Origin: Chitinophagaceae bacterium
GTDB lineage: Bacteria; Bacteroidota; Bacteroidia; Chitinophagales; Chitinophagaceae
Assembly: GCA_016710165.1 (NCBI GenBank)
Contig: JADJLJ010000001.1
Location: forward strand, 868,001 to 932,000
DNA length: 64,000 nt
Reading direction: 5' to 3'
The stretch's first letter is position 1. Every line of letters starts with the position of its first letter. The notes beneath the pieces were generated by a model. The model was not told the origin of the DNA and ran no database searches. It was given only the letters and a program-made list of their open reading frames with translations. The translations under genes were made by a program, and so were the position numbers. Below are positions 35,825-45,715 of the stretch, piece after piece.

Positions 35825-36361
35825 TGCTTTCATCGGGGCAGAAGAACCCGGTTTGTCACCATACTTTGTTTGCTTGACCCTTGCTTTCTGATTTTTGTAA
35901 GTAACCAAAAAAAGATTATCAAATTCCGCATCCGGCAGATCCCCCCCTGGAAAATCCAGAACACCCAGCTTACGGATTATATGTGGTATGGTATTGCTGT
36001 GGGCAATGACCAGGATCGTTTTACCAAAATCCCGGTGCTCCATGATCGCATTCACCAGGTTGTCGCAGATAGTATCGGCCGTATAATGAACGGTGTCAAT
36101 TCCCAATCGGATGCGCATGCTGTCGGCGGTCATTTGTGTGCGCCTGTATTGGCTTACATAGATCTTCTGTATCCCTTCATTCTGTAAGGCCCTCACCAGG
36201 TCACCGGCCCTTTTGTATCCCGTGGCAGTTAAAACCGGGTCCTTGCCCGTTTCTTTTTCAGCATGACGTACAATGAATACCCTTGTAACGGCGTTTTCCT
36301 GCTGGGCAAAAATCATGGTTGCCGACAGGCAAAAAACAAGAAGGACAAAAAAGTATCTCAT
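35816..36361 (-). CDS. Histidine phosphatase family protein, exported
   Basis: 181 residues with signal peptide MRYFFVLLVFCLSATMIFAQ. The phosphoglycerate-mutase fold motif VFIVRHAEKETGKDP holds the catalytic His, and ILVIAHSNTIPHIIRKLG the second His. It probably dephosphorylates a periplasmic compound. Convergent with mgtE. Confidence 0.87.
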   Translation of the reverse strand: MRYFFVLLVFCLSATMIFAQQENAVTRVFIVRHAEKETGKDPVLTATGYKRAGDLVRALQNEGIQKIYVSQYRRTQMTADSMRIRLGIDTVHYTADTICDNLVNAIMEHRDFGKTILVIAHSNTIPHIIRKLGVLDFPGGDLPDAEFDNLFLVTYKNQKARVKQTKYGDKPGSSAPMKALQ

Positions 36362-36553
36362 ATAAACGATTTATACCCCCAATTTAAGCCAATACGCTGA
36401 AAATAAGCAGCTTTATATGCCAATACTGCCAAATGAGAACATTTTTACTAAATTGCGTTGATTATAACCCTGCATACCAGGGGGCCTGTCAAAAACCAGC
36501 TCAGGAATTCACAAAGATTTCTTAACCCTGATAAAAACTGAAAACATAAACTT

Positions 36554-38389
36554 ATGTGCGGAATAGTAGGATACACTGGCCCAAAAGAAGCTTACCCCAT
36601 CGTCATCACCGGTTTAAAAAGACTGGAATACCGTGGCTACGACAGTACCGGCGTGGCCCTGATGGACCAGGGTCTCAAAGTATATAAAAAGAAAGGCCGG
36701 GTCTCGGAACTGGAGCAGACCATTTTCGGCAAAAACCTGCATGCACATACCGGTATCGGGCATACCCGCTGGGCCACCCATGGCGAGCCGAGCGACCGGA
36801 ATGCACACCCCCATATTTCCGCCAGCGGGAAACTGGCCATGATACATAACGGCATCATTGAGAATTATGCCCAGCTAAAACAGGAACTCACCAATAAAGG
36901 GTATTCTTTCAACAGCGACACAGACACCGAGGTTTTGCTCAACTTCATTGAAGACATCCGGGAAAATAACCAATGCGACCTGGAAGAAGCCGTTCGGGTT
37001 GCGCTGAAAAGGGTTACCGGCGCTTATGTGATCCTGATGCTGGATACGGAACACCCGGATACCATCATTGCAGCAAGAAAAGGAAGCCCATTGGTCATTG
37101 GCGTAGGTAAAGGGGAACATTTCCTGGGTTCCGATGCATCGCCCATGCTGGAATACACCAAGGAAGTGGTTTATGTAAATGATTATGAACTGGCCATTGT
37201 AACCCCCGATGAACTGATCCTGAAAAACCTGGGCAATGAAAAGATAACTCCTTTTGTGACCAAGCTGGATATGGAATTAGCCGCTATCGAAAAAGGCGGT
37301 TACGACCACTTCATGCTGAAAGAGATATTTGAACAACCCAGTACCATCCATGATTGTTTAAGAGGAAGACTGGATGCTGCCGCCGGCACCATCACCATGA
37401 GTGGTATACAGAACAACATTGAACATTTTAAAAAGGCCAGCCGCATCATCATCGTTGCCTGCGGTACCAGCTGGCATGCCGCTTTATTGGCTGAATATAT
37501 CATTGAAGAGCTTTGCCGTATCCCGGTGGAAGTGGAATACGCTTCCGAGTTCAGGTACCGCAACCCCATCATCAATAAAGGCGATATCATCATCGCCATT
37601 TCGCAAAGCGGTGAAACGGCCGATACACTGGTGGCCATTGAACGGGCAAAAGAAAACGGCGCCATCATCTTTGGCATCGTGAACGTGGTGGGCTCATCCA
37701 TTGCACGGATAAGTGACGGTGGTGCCTATACCCACGCCGGCCCCGAGATCGGCGTTGCCTCCACCAAGGCATTTACCGGCCAACTGGCCGTATTGACCAT
37801 GATGGCTTTAAAGATCGCCAAAGAAAAAGGGACCATCCCTAATGACCGGTACCGCAAATTATTGTTTGAACTGGAATCCGTTCCCGAAAAAGTGGCTACT
37901 ACTTTAAAAAGTGCCGAAGCAATCAAAAAGATCGCTGAAAAATATAAGGGAGCAGGCGATGCCCTTTTCCTGGGACGTGGCTATAACTTTCCCATTGCAC
38001 TGGAAGGCGCCCTGAAGCTGAAAGAGATCTCTTATATACATGCCGAAGGTTATCCCGCCGCCGAAATGAAACACGGGCCCATTGCACTGGTGGATGAGAA
38101 CCTGCCGGTGATATTCATTGCCACCATGGATTCGTACCACGAGAAGATCGTGAGCAACATACAGGAGATAAAAGCCCGTAAAGGCAAGGTCATTGCCATC
38201 ATTACGGAAGGTGATGAGATCATTCCGGGTATGGCAGACGAAGTATTTTTTGTGCCCCCGGCCGATGAGATCATTGCACCCATGCTGAGCACCATCCCGC
38301 TGCAGCGTTTAAGTTACTATGTGGGCATTGCAAAAGGAGTGGATGTTGATAAACCAAGAAATCTTGCCAAATCCGTTACGGTAGAATAA
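36554..38389 (+). CDS. glmS: Glutamine-fructose-6-phosphate aminotransferase (isomerizing)
   Basis: Makes glucosamine-6-phosphate from fructose-6-phosphate and glutamine, the first step to UDP-GlcNAc for peptidoglycan and LPS. 611 residues: Cys nucleophile directly after Met (MCGIVGYTG), glutaminase motifs GIGHTRWATHGEP and GTDAS-like DASPML, then two SIS domains (VACGTSWHA, ISQSGETADTLVA, ASTKAFTGQ, GRGYNFPIALEGALKLKEISYIHAEGYPAAEMKHGPIAL). No ribozyme-like element was seen in the 190-base leader, which has only a small CCCTG..CAGGG hairpin near 36469-36485. Confidence 0.96.
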   Translation: MCGIVGYTGPKEAYPIVITGLKRLEYRGYDSTGVALMDQGLKVYKKKGRVSELEQTIFGKNLHAHTGIGHTRWATHGEPSDRNAHPHISASGKLAMIHNGIIENYAQLKQELTNKGYSFNSDTDTEVLLNFIEDIRENNQCDLEEAVRVALKRVTGAYVILMLDTEHPDTIIAARKGSPLVIGVGKGEHFLGSDASPMLEYTKEVVYVNDYELAIVTPDELILKNLGNEKITPFVTKLDMELAAIEKGGYDHFMLKEIFEQPSTIHDCLRGRLDAAAGTITMSGIQNNIEHFKKASRIIIVACGTSWHAALLAEYIIEELCRIPVEVEYASEFRYRNPIINKGDIIIAISQSGETADTLVAIERAKENGAIIFGIVNVVGSSIARISDGGAYTHAGPEIGVASTKAFTGQLAVLTMMALKIAKEKGTIPNDRYRKLLFELESVPEKVATTLKSAEAIKKIAEKYKGAGDALFLGRGYNFPIALEGALKLKEISYIHAEGYPAAEMKHGPIALVDENLPVIFIATMDSYHEKIVSNIQEIKARKGKVIAIITEGDEIIPGMADEVFFVPPADEIIAPMLSTIPLQRLSYYVGIAKGVDVDKPRNLAKSVTVE

Positions 38390-38392
38390 AAA

Positions 38393-38500
38393 TTTGTAGT
38401 TTGTGATACGTTCCCCGCTTGTACAGCATACAGATTTGACGTAGTGGATACCCTGTGATCTGAATGAATAACCACAAACCCAAAACTACAAACCTAAAAC
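38393..38500. repeat. Inverted GTTTGTA/ACAAAC words between glmS and the DUF4954 gene
   Basis: TTTGTAGTTTGTG at the left (38394-38406) and ACCACAAACCC, AACTACAAACC at the right form inverted arms about 60 bases apart, similar to the parA-parB gap. Confidence 0.6.
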
Positions 38501-38504
38501 GGTT

Positions 38505-40619
38505 ATGAACATCATTCAAAAACACCCGGTCAATAATCTTGGATACAATTTTGTAGAAAAAAAATACCTCCCGAAAGGGAAAGACGAATACCACCTCCGC
38601 AATATCCAGAACCAGAACGGGATCAAGTACCGGAAACTGACCGCCCAGGAAATAGAGTCACTCATACGTAACAGGAATACATCGGATGACTGGAACAAGA
38701 TCCTGGTTTCCAAAAATTTCAATCCCGAACTGGTCCGCAACTGCAAATTCCATGGACTGGTACGCATTGGAAAACTGGAGCCCTTTTATATGGAATTCCA
38801 TAACCTGCGGATGCCGGTTGGCTTATACAACAGCACCATCATCAGTTGCGACCTGGGCAATAATATCTGCATTGACAACGTGAATTATTTAAGCCATTAC
38901 ATCATTGGCAACGATGTGATGATCGTGAATGTGAATGAACTGGCCTGTACCGACCATTCAAAATTCGGTAATGGCATAATAAAGGACGGGGAAGACGAAA
39001 AGACCCGGGTGTGGATGGAACTTTGTAATGAAACCGGCGGAAGAAGCATCATACCCTTCAACGGCATGCTCGCAGGGGATGCCTGGCTGTGGAGCAAGTA
39101 CCGGGATGATGAGGCCCTGTTGCAAAAATTCAAGGAGTTCACCGAAAAACGTTTCGACAAGCAACGGGGGTATTATGGTAAGATCGGCGACCGCACCGTT
39201 ATAAAAAACTGCAAGATCATCAAAGACGTATGGGTTGGCTCTGATGCCTATTTCAAAGGCGCAAACAAATTAAAGAACCTTACCGTCAAGAGTGATGAGA
39301 ACCGCAGGTCGCAGATCGGCGAAGGCTGCGAACTGGTGAACGGCATCATTGGCTATGGCTGCCGGATATTTTACGGGGTGAAAGCCGTTCGTTTCGTCAT
39401 GGCGTCACACTCGCAATTGAAATACGGCGCCCGGCTCATCAACTCGTACTTAGGCAATAACTCCACCATTTCCTGCTGCGAAGTGTTGAACTCACTTATC
39501 TTTCCTGCGCATGAACAACACCACAATAATTCATTCCTGTGTGCAGCTGTCGTTATGGGGCAAAGCAATATAGCTGCCGGCGCCACCATTGGAAGCAATC
39601 ACAACAGCCGGGCTGCGGATGGTGAAATAGTGGCCGGGCGCGGGTTCTGGCCAGGCCTTTGTGTGAGCTTGAAGCACAATTCCAGATTTGCTTCTTTTAC
39701 CATCATTGCCAAAGGCGATTTTCCTGCTGAGTTGAATATCCCTGTGCCCTTCAGCCTCATCAGTAATGACGTGGCGCATGACAGGCTGGTGGTAATGCCC
39801 GGTTACTGGTTCATGTACAATATGTATGCCCTGGCACGCAACGCCTGGAAATATGTTGACCGGGACAAACGGACAGAACGGATACAGCGCATAGAATACG
39901 ATTTTCTGGCGCCGGATACCATCAACGAGCTCTTTGATTCCTTATCTTTTTTAGAGAAACTTAAACCCGGTAAGGAAGGCAGCGCTGAAGTGACAGGTTG
40001 GGAGAACAGCAGCCGTAAAACAGAACTTCATAAGATACCGCAGGCCATAAAAATATTCAAAGAACTGGTACAGTATTATGGTACGATGGAATTACTGGGC
40101 CACTTCCGGAAAAACAACTTTGCTGATTTTACTGCCTTCAAAAAAACGTTGTCTGCCAGCGTGCAGCGCAGTGCCTGGCTGAACATTGGCGGCCAGCTGA
40201 TACAAAGAACGGAAGCGGAGCAGATGAAACGGAATATCAGGTCAGGTAAAATAAAAAGCTGGGATGAACTGCATGGTTTTTACCGCCAGCAGGGCATCGC
40301 CTATGATGCCGACCGGTTGAACCATGGTTATACTTCCTTACTGGAAATACTGCATATCACCCCGAAACAATTCACCCCTGCCCTCTTCCGGCAATTGCTG
40401 CAGCAGGCCCTGGATACAAAAGAATGGATATGCAAGGGCATTTTTGATTCCCGTGCCAAAGATTATAACAGCCCCTTCCGTAAAATGGTGTATGATACCA
40501 ATAAGGAAATGGAAAAAGTGATGGGAAGGCTGGAAGACAACAGTTTTATCCAGCAGCAACTGTCAGAGCTTGAGGAAATGAAAAAACAGGTGAAACCCCT
40601 CTTAAAAAAGTTAAAGTAA
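38505..40619 (+). CDS. DUF4954 family protein (left-handed beta-helix)
   Basis: 704 residues. The N-terminal part is the family signature (NNLGYNFVEKKYLPKGKDEYHLRN, then LTAQEIESLIRNRNTSDDW). The middle (about 75-430) has hexapeptide-type repeats as in acyl- or nucleotidyl-transferases (VGLYNSTIISCDLGNNICIDNVNYLSHYIIGNDVMIVN, IGEGCELVNGIIGYGCRIFYGV, NIAAGATIGSNHNSR). The C-terminal third is helical. Probably a sugar-nucleotide-type transferase, suggested by the fold and the glmS neighbour, but no activity is proven for the family. Confidence 0.87.
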   Translation: MNIIQKHPVNNLGYNFVEKKYLPKGKDEYHLRNIQNQNGIKYRKLTAQEIESLIRNRNTSDDWNKILVSKNFNPELVRNCKFHGLVRIGKLEPFYMEFHNLRMPVGLYNSTIISCDLGNNICIDNVNYLSHYIIGNDVMIVNVNELACTDHSKFGNGIIKDGEDEKTRVWMELCNETGGRSIIPFNGMLAGDAWLWSKYRDDEALLQKFKEFTEKRFDKQRGYYGKIGDRTVIKNCKIIKDVWVGSDAYFKGANKLKNLTVKSDENRRSQIGEGCELVNGIIGYGCRIFYGVKAVRFVMASHSQLKYGARLINSYLGNNSTISCCEVLNSLIFPAHEQHHNNSFLCAAVVMGQSNIAAGATIGSNHNSRAADGEIVAGRGFWPGLCVSLKHNSRFASFTIIAKGDFPAELNIPVPFSLISNDVAHDRLVVMPGYWFMYNMYALARNAWKYVDRDKRTERIQRIEYDFLAPDTINELFDSLSFLEKLKPGKEGSAEVTGWENSSRKTELHKIPQAIKIFKELVQYYGTMELLGHFRKNNFADFTAFKKTLSASVQRSAWLNIGGQLIQRTEAEQMKRNIRSGKIKSWDELHGFYRQQGIAYDADRLNHGYTSLLEILHITPKQFTPALFRQLLQQALDTKEWICKGIFDSRAKDYNSPFRKMVYDTNKEMEKVMGRLEDNSFIQQQLSELEEMKKQVKPLLKKLK

Positions 40620-40671
40620 TACCGCTTGTGTAATCCCCCCGTTAATTTCATCTCCTCTTAAAAATTAACGT

Positions 40672-41430
40672 ATGAAAAAGATTACACTGCTTTTTGCAGC
40701 AACAACCATCGTTTTTGCACTCCATGCCCAACCCGCCACCCAGCCGGGATGCTATCCTTTTCCAAAGACAATTTCGGTAACCGGCAGCGCTACCATGGAA
40801 GTGGTCCCGGATGAGATCTATGTGCAGGTTGACCTGAGGGAATACAAAAAGAAAGGAGAAGATAAAGTGGAACTGGATAAGATCAAATCGGATTTCCTGG
40901 GATATTGCAGGGCAGCAGGCATTGCAGATAATGATATCTCCGTGGCGTCCTACGACGGGTATAACATGGCGAATATCTGGCGTCGTAAAAAAAGGGACCC
41001 CGAACTCCTGGCATCCATATCCTACCAGGTAAAGTTCAGCAATACCAAACTCATCGACGACCTCGTGGACAGGCTTGATGACCAGGCCACCAACAATTTC
41101 AGGATCACCCGGGCATCGCACAGTAAAATAACCGAATACCGCAAACAACTTAAGATACAGGCAGTAAAAGCGGCCAGGGAAAAAGCCATTTACCTGGCCG
41201 AAGCCATTAATGAACAACCGGGACAGGCCATTGAGATAAATGAACCGGAGGAAAACATAAGCTCGGATGTAGTTTCAGCTGCCTACAGGAACAATTACAA
41301 AAGCCTCGGCGTAAATGAGGTCAGGCTAGACCAATCAAAAAATGCATATTACGGCATAACCGATGAAGGGGTTGATTACCGGAAAATAAAGCTCCGGCTG
41401 GAAGTGAAAGTACTGTATGCACTGAAATGA
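40672..41430 (+). CDS. SIMPL domain (DUF541) protein, exported
   Basis: 252 residues: signal peptide MKKITLLFAATTIVFALHAQ, then KTISVTGSATMEVVPDEIYVQVDLREYKKKG, the SIMPL opening, and SNTKLIDDLVDRLDDQATNNFRITRASHSKITEYRKQLKIQAVKAAREKAIYLAEAI. Periplasmic; family members are linked to oxidative stress and signalling, with no agreed function. Confidence 0.87.
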   Translation: MKKITLLFAATTIVFALHAQPATQPGCYPFPKTISVTGSATMEVVPDEIYVQVDLREYKKKGEDKVELDKIKSDFLGYCRAAGIADNDISVASYDGYNMANIWRRKKRDPELLASISYQVKFSNTKLIDDLVDRLDDQATNNFRITRASHSKITEYRKQLKIQAVKAAREKAIYLAEAINEQPGQAIEINEPEENISSDVVSAAYRNNYKSLGVNEVRLDQSKNAYYGITDEGVDYRKIKLRLEVKVLYALK

Positions 41431-41451
41431 ACCATATCCGTTACTATTTTG

Positions 41452-41485
41452 AGAAGGCAGCCCGTTGAAGGCTGTCTTCTTTATT
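41452..41485 (+). terminator. Terminator after the SIMPL gene
   Basis: AGAAGGCAGCC pairs with GGCTGTCTTCT (one G-U), then TTATT. Confidence 0.75.
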
Positions 41486-41491
41486 AAAACT

Positions 41492-41499
41492 TATCTTTG
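41492..41499 (+). promoter_or_regulatory. Parvulin gene -7 element
   Basis: TATCTTTG, 17 bases before the GTG start; the start overlaps no upstream signal and has no clear alternative. Confidence 0.55.
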
Positions 41500-41516
41500 C
41501 CCTTCAAATTTTCTGT

Positions 41517-42146
41517 GTGAAAAAAATCATTTTACTTTTCCTTTTTTCCGGTTTCATTGCTTCTGCGAACGGCCAGTCTGTTGCCCAGATAAAAAAGATC
41601 CTGGATACCACCAGCAACCCCATCGGCTTTGTAAAATATGTACTGAAGAAAAAATATTACATAGATACCATTACGGTGGTAAGTACAGCCCAGTTCCTGG
41701 GAAAGGCCGACAGCCTTGCTTACCATGGTAAGACCGGGAAGACATACGGGCCTTTCCGGAAAGAAAATATCCTCGTTAAGATCCTGACCAAAGCTCCCAA
41801 TACTTTTTATCATGTGAACCATATTTTACTGGACAGCTCCGTTTTTGATCCCTCATTTGCTGAAGCACTGGCCGATACGATCATTGCGAAAATCAGGTCC
41901 GGGGCCAGCAGCTTTGCCGCACAGGCAGCTGTTTACAGTGCCGACCTGGCTTCTGCTTCAAAGGGAGGCGACCTGGGGTGGTTCATAAAAGGCGTGATGC
42001 TCCCCCAGTTGGACAAGGAATTGACAAAACGCAAGAAAGGGGACCTGTTCAAGGTTTGGTCTGTATCCGGGCTGCATATCGTACGCATTGCCGACAATCC
42101 GAAACAGGATACCGGTTATGCCCTGCTGTTGCGGGTCATTTTATGA
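41517..42146 (+). CDS. Parvulin-type peptidyl-prolyl isomerase, exported
   Basis: 209 residues from a GTG start that opens a signal peptide (MKKIILLFLFSGFIASANGQ). The C-terminal parvulin domain shows VNHILLDSSVFDPSFAEALADTIIAKIRSGASSFAAQAAVYSADLASASKGGDLGWFIKGVMLPQLDKEL, the standard PpiC/SurA layout. It likely helps fold secreted or outer membrane proteins. The 3' end overlaps the converging aroQ by 11 bases. Confidence 0.87.
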   Translation: MKKIILLFLFSGFIASANGQSVAQIKKILDTTSNPIGFVKYVLKKKYYIDTITVVSTAQFLGKADSLAYHGKTGKTYGPFRKENILVKILTKAPNTFYHVNHILLDSSVFDPSFAEALADTIIAKIRSGASSFAAQAAVYSADLASASKGGDLGWFIKGVMLPQLDKELTKRKKGDLFKVWSVSGLHIVRIADNPKQDTGYALLLRVIL

Positions 42147-42552
42147 ACCATTCAAGCGCCAGTTCATAACCCTTCAATCCCAAACCACTAATAACACCTT
42201 TTGCTTTTCCGGAAACATGAGAGAGTTTTCTGAAATCTTCCCGACCAAAAATATTGGAGATATGTACTTCAATAACAGGTGTAGTAATGGCTGCAGCAGC
42301 ATCGCCAATGGCAACTGAAGTATGGGTATAGCCACCGGGATTTAAAATAACACCATCATAACTGAAACCTACCCGCTGAATTTCATTGATCAGTTCCCCT
42401 TCCACATTGCTTTGAAAACAGGAAATTCCGATATGGGCATATTTGTCCTGCAGTTTCTTCAGATAATCATCGAAAGATTCTCCGCCATAAATATCCACTT
42501 CCCGTTTACCAAGAAGATTGAGATTGGGCCCGTTGATGATGGCTATTTTCAT
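42136..42552 (-). CDS. aroQ: Type II 3-dehydroquinate dehydratase
   Basis: 138 residues; dehydrates 3-dehydroquinate in the shikimate pathway. Motifs: INGPNLNLLGKREVDIYGGESFDDY (catalytic Tyr lid region), SNVEGELINEIQ, VILNPGGYTHTSVAIGDA and IEVHISN with the catalytic His. Small dodecameric cytoplasmic enzyme. Confidence 0.95.
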   Translation of the reverse strand: MKIAIINGPNLNLLGKREVDIYGGESFDDYLKKLQDKYAHIGISCFQSNVEGELINEIQRVGFSYDGVILNPGGYTHTSVAIGDAAAAITTPVIEVHISNIFGREDFRKLSHVSGKAKGVISGLGLKGYELALEWFIK

Positions 42553-42636
42553 GGCACTAATTTAGCACACTAATTTAACACACTAATTATTTTCAGTTCA
42601 ATAGATTTAGCTACTGACTAATTCGTGTAACCCGTA

Positions 42637-43740
42637 TCAATTCGTGTTAATAAGGGAAATGAACTCATCAAACAAATACCGGCTGTCGTGCGGGCCGGGT
42701 GTGGCTTCCGGATGATACTGTACGGAGAAAGCCGGTTTGTTCTTCATGCGGATGCCTTCAATACTATCGTCGTTCAGATTAACGTGGGTTATCTCTACGT
42801 TTGCATTTGCTTTTACCGCCTTTGGATCAACACCAAAGCCATGGTTCTGTGTAGTGATCTCACTTTTTCCGCTGATGATATTTTTTACCGGGTGGTTCAG
42901 TCCGCGGTGGCCGTGATGCATTTTAAAAGTAGGTATGTCATTGGCCAGGGCAAGTAACTGGTGGCCCAGGCAAATACCGAATAAGGGTTTATTGGCAGCC
43001 AGGATCTGCTTCACCGTTTTAATGGCATAGCCCATGGGGGCAGGATCGCCGGGCCCGTTGCTTATGAAATAACCATTGGGCCTGAATTTCTCCAGTTCAT
43101 CGAAACCTGTTTTTGCATTATGCACTTTCACATAGGTACCTCTTTCCACCAGGCAGTTCAGGATATTCTTCTTGATACCAAAATCAAGTACCGCGATCCG
43201 TATCTTACTGTTTTCGTCTCCCAAAAAATAAGGCTCCTTGGTACTCACTACGGAAGCCAGTTCAAGCCCATCCATGGAGGGTACCTTTTTCAATTCCTTT
43301 TTCAGGAGTTCCACATCGGAGGTTTCGGAAGAAATGATGCAGTTCATGGCCCCCTGGGTACGGATGTAGGCAACCAGTGACCGGGTATCAATACCGTTGA
43401 TGGCTACGATGCCCTGTTCTTCCAGGTAATCCTGCAGGGAAGCATCGGCCATGAATCGGCTGTATTTCTCTTCCAGGTTACGCCCAATGATCGCTTTTAC
43501 CTTTACCCCATCACTCTCCACGTCAACAGCTTTTACCCCGTAATTACCAATGTGCACATTATTCATGATAAGCACCTGGCCAAAATAACTCGGGTCAGTA
43601 AAACTTCCCTGGTAACCGGTCATGCCGGTATTAAAGCAGATCTCACCGGTTGCAGTACCAATTTTACCAAAAGAAGTTCCTTTGAAAATGGTCCCGTCTT
43701 CCAGGATCAAAAGGGCAGGCAGATATTTTGTACCGAGCAT
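42637..43740 (-). CDS. carA: Carbamoyl-phosphate synthase small subunit
   Basis: Glutaminase subunit that feeds ammonia to CarB for arginine and pyrimidine synthesis. 367 residues from the ATG at 43740 (MLGTKYLPALLILEDGTIFKG); the in-frame upstream ATG (43842) adds a hydrophobic non-conserved stretch and is unlikely. Triad: Cys in LFGICLGHQLLA, His and Glu in VQYHPEATPGPHDSRYLFDEF. carB is not in the window. carA next to the rplQ end is a gene order seen in other Bacteroidota. Confidence 0.95.
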   Translation of the reverse strand: MLGTKYLPALLILEDGTIFKGTSFGKIGTATGEICFNTGMTGYQGSFTDPSYFGQVLIMNNVHIGNYGVKAVDVESDGVKVKAIIGRNLEEKYSRFMADASLQDYLEEQGIVAINGIDTRSLVAYIRTQGAMNCIISSETSDVELLKKELKKVPSMDGLELASVVSTKEPYFLGDENSKIRIAVLDFGIKKNILNCLVERGTYVKVHNAKTGFDELEKFRPNGYFISNGPGDPAPMGYAIKTVKQILAANKPLFGICLGHQLLALANDIPTFKMHHGHRGLNHPVKNIISGKSEITTQNHGFGVDPKAVKANANVEITHVNLNDDSIEGIRMKNKPAFSVQYHPEATPGPHDSRYLFDEFISLINTN

Positions 43741-43917
43741 GTTTATAAGGGTTTTGCAAAGAAAAGAATATAATGGGGAACCGGGAAATGAAATTTTAAA
43801 CAATTGAACCACTTCGGACATAGAAAACATAAAAAAATACATAGAGATCTACCCAGGTTTTGACCCTGCAAGTAAAAAAAACTATGTGCCCTATGTTCCT
43901 ATGTGTTTCAAAATATC

Positions 43918-43947
43918 AAAAAAAGCCCCGATAAAAATATCAGGGCT
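43918..43947 (-). terminator. Terminator of the ribosomal operon
   Basis: On the minus strand AGCCCTGATA and TATCGGGGCT pair with one mismatch, followed by a run of T. It lies between rplQ and carA, so carA likely needs its own promoter. Confidence 0.75.
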
Positions 43948-44006
43948 AATATAAACAGTTGGTTTGAACTATTGGTGATAGAAGCCGAATAGTGAGCGTA
44001 GTCGAA

Positions 44007-44519
44007 CTAAGCTTCGGTTTTATCTTCTGTTGTTTCTTCTTTCGCCTCTTCTGTTTTGGCAGTGGCCTTTTTCTTAGCTCCACCTCCTGCCCGGCGTGTC
44101 TTCTTGGCCGGTTCAGCAGCCTTGGCTGTTCCTTTACCGTATATTTCGTTAAAGTCAACCAGCTCGATCATTGCGATCTCTGCATTATCACCGGTTCTTG
44201 CTCCCAGCTTAATGATACGGGTGTACCCCCCGGGGCGGCCGGCAATTTTTGGCGCTACCACCGTGAATAATTCTTTCACAGCCTCTTTATCGTTCAGGTA
44301 GCTGAACACAATACGGTGATTGTGCATGATGGCTTCCTTGCTGTCGTTGTTCTTGGTTTTGGTGATCAGCGGTTCAATGTAAGTACGAAGCGCTTTTGCC
44401 TTGGCCAGTGTGGTTGTGATCCTTTTGTTGGTGATCAGCTGGCAACCCAGGTTCATCAGCAGGGCCTTCCGGTGGGAAGCGGTTCTGCTCAGGTTTTTGT
44501 TCTTGTTTCCGTGACGCAT
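44007..44519 (-). CDS. rplQ: 50S ribosomal protein L17
   Basis: 170 residues. MRHGNKNKNLSRTASHRKALLMNLGCQLITNKRITTTLAKAKALR is the L17 core. After about residue 125 comes a basic/acidic Ala-Lys-Glu tail (KKTRRAGGGAKKKATAKTEE) of the kind common in this phylum. Last gene of the operon. Confidence 0.96.
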   Translation of the reverse strand: MRHGNKNKNLSRTASHRKALLMNLGCQLITNKRITTTLAKAKALRTYIEPLITKTKNNDSKEAIMHNHRIVFSYLNDKEAVKELFTVVAPKIAGRPGGYTRIIKLGARTGDNAEIAMIELVDFNEIYGKGTAKAAEPAKKTRRAGGGAKKKATAKTEEAKEETTEDKTEA

Positions 44520-44667
44520 GACATGTGTGTTTTAAATTCGTCTGTACCGTGTCAGGAATTACAGACTACTTGTTATTAATTAATTTGAAAATTATACAAT
44601 TTGAGGATTTGAAAATGGTTGAACCAACTTATTTTAAAATTGATTCATTTTCAAATTTCCAAATTGA

Positions 44668-45663
44668 TTATTCATCATCTAATTTCAGCTTGCTCAGGTC
44701 CATTCCAAAGCTCAATCCCCTTTCGTGCAATACCTGCTCGATCTCACTCAGTGATTTCTGTCCAAAGTTCCTGAATTTCATCAGGTCTTCCTGCTCGTAC
44801 TGCACCAGTTCGCTCAACGAGTTGATCTTGGCTGCTTTCAGGCAGTTGAAGGCACGTACAGAAAGATCCAGGTCTTCCAGGGGCGTCTTCAGTACTTTGC
44901 GCAATTGCAGGGTCTGCTCATCAACCAGGTCCTCTTTCTTATCTTCTTTGGTATCAAACGTAATGTTCTCGTCGGTGATGATCATCAGGTGCTGTATCAG
45001 GATACGGCTGGCCTGCTTCACTGCATCTTCGGGGTGGATGGTACCATCGGTAACCACTTCCATGATCAGTTTTTCAAAGTCGGTGCGCTGCTCCACACGG
45101 GTGTTCTCAATAGAGTATTTCACATTCTTTATGGGCGTATAAATAGCATCTACCGGGATATAACCAAAGTGTGAACTCTTCTCTTTATTTTCTTCAGCCG
45201 GAACATAGCCACGGCCCTTACCGATCGTGATCTCAATATCCAGCTTGGCGCTGCTGTCCATGGTACAGATCAGCATTTCGGGATTCATCACTTCAAATGA
45301 AGGAGAAGCATCGCCGATCATGCCGGCAGTGAATTCTGTTTTATTCTTAATGGAAAGCGTTACCTTTTCCAGGTTGGCATCATGCTCCACCTTCTTTTTA
45401 AGACGAACCTGCTTCAGGTTCAGTATGATCTCCGTGACGTCCTCCGTAATGCCTTTTAAGGTTGCAAACTCATGGTCTGCACCGGCAATGTTGATACCAA
45501 CGATGGCATATCCCTCCAGGGAGTTCAGTAAAACCCTGCGCAGGGAGTTACCGATGGTTACACCGTAACCTGGCTCAAGCGGACGGAATTCGAATTGAGC
45601 TTCAAACTCGGTTGCTTTCTGAAGAACGATCTTATCGGGCTTAACAAAATTTAAAATGGCCAT
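44668..45663 (-). CDS. rpoA: DNA-directed RNA polymerase alpha subunit
   Basis: 331 residues: N-terminal assembly domain (FEFRPLEPGYGVTIGNSLRRVLLNSLEGYAI), linker, and C-terminal DNA/activator-binding domain (DLDLSVRAFNCLKAAKINSLSELVQYEQEDLMKFRNFGQKSLSEIEQVL). The spacer to rplQ contains inverted AATTTGAAAAT/ATTTTCAAATT words. Confidence 0.97.
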   Translation of the reverse strand: MAILNFVKPDKIVLQKATEFEAQFEFRPLEPGYGVTIGNSLRRVLLNSLEGYAIVGINIAGADHEFATLKGITEDVTEIILNLKQVRLKKKVEHDANLEKVTLSIKNKTEFTAGMIGDASPSFEVMNPEMLICTMDSSAKLDIEITIGKGRGYVPAEENKEKSSHFGYIPVDAIYTPIKNVKYSIENTRVEQRTDFEKLIMEVVTDGTIHPEDAVKQASRILIQHLMIITDENITFDTKEDKKEDLVDEQTLQLRKVLKTPLEDLDLSVRAFNCLKAAKINSLSELVQYEQEDLMKFRNFGQKSLSEIEQVLHERGLSFGMDLSKLKLDDE

Positions 45664-45715
45664 ATTAAATTTTTAATTATTAGTTATTTAGTTACCAAAT
45701 CCTGGTTGAAAGGCA

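Noticed and set aside
36362..36553. glmS ribozyme or other riboswitch before glmS
   Set aside because: Only one short hairpin is visible; none of the core elements of the ribozyme could be recognised.
43741..43842. Longer CarA start
   Set aside because: The extra 34 residues are hydrophobic and unlike CarA; the family begins at the LPALLILEDGT segment.
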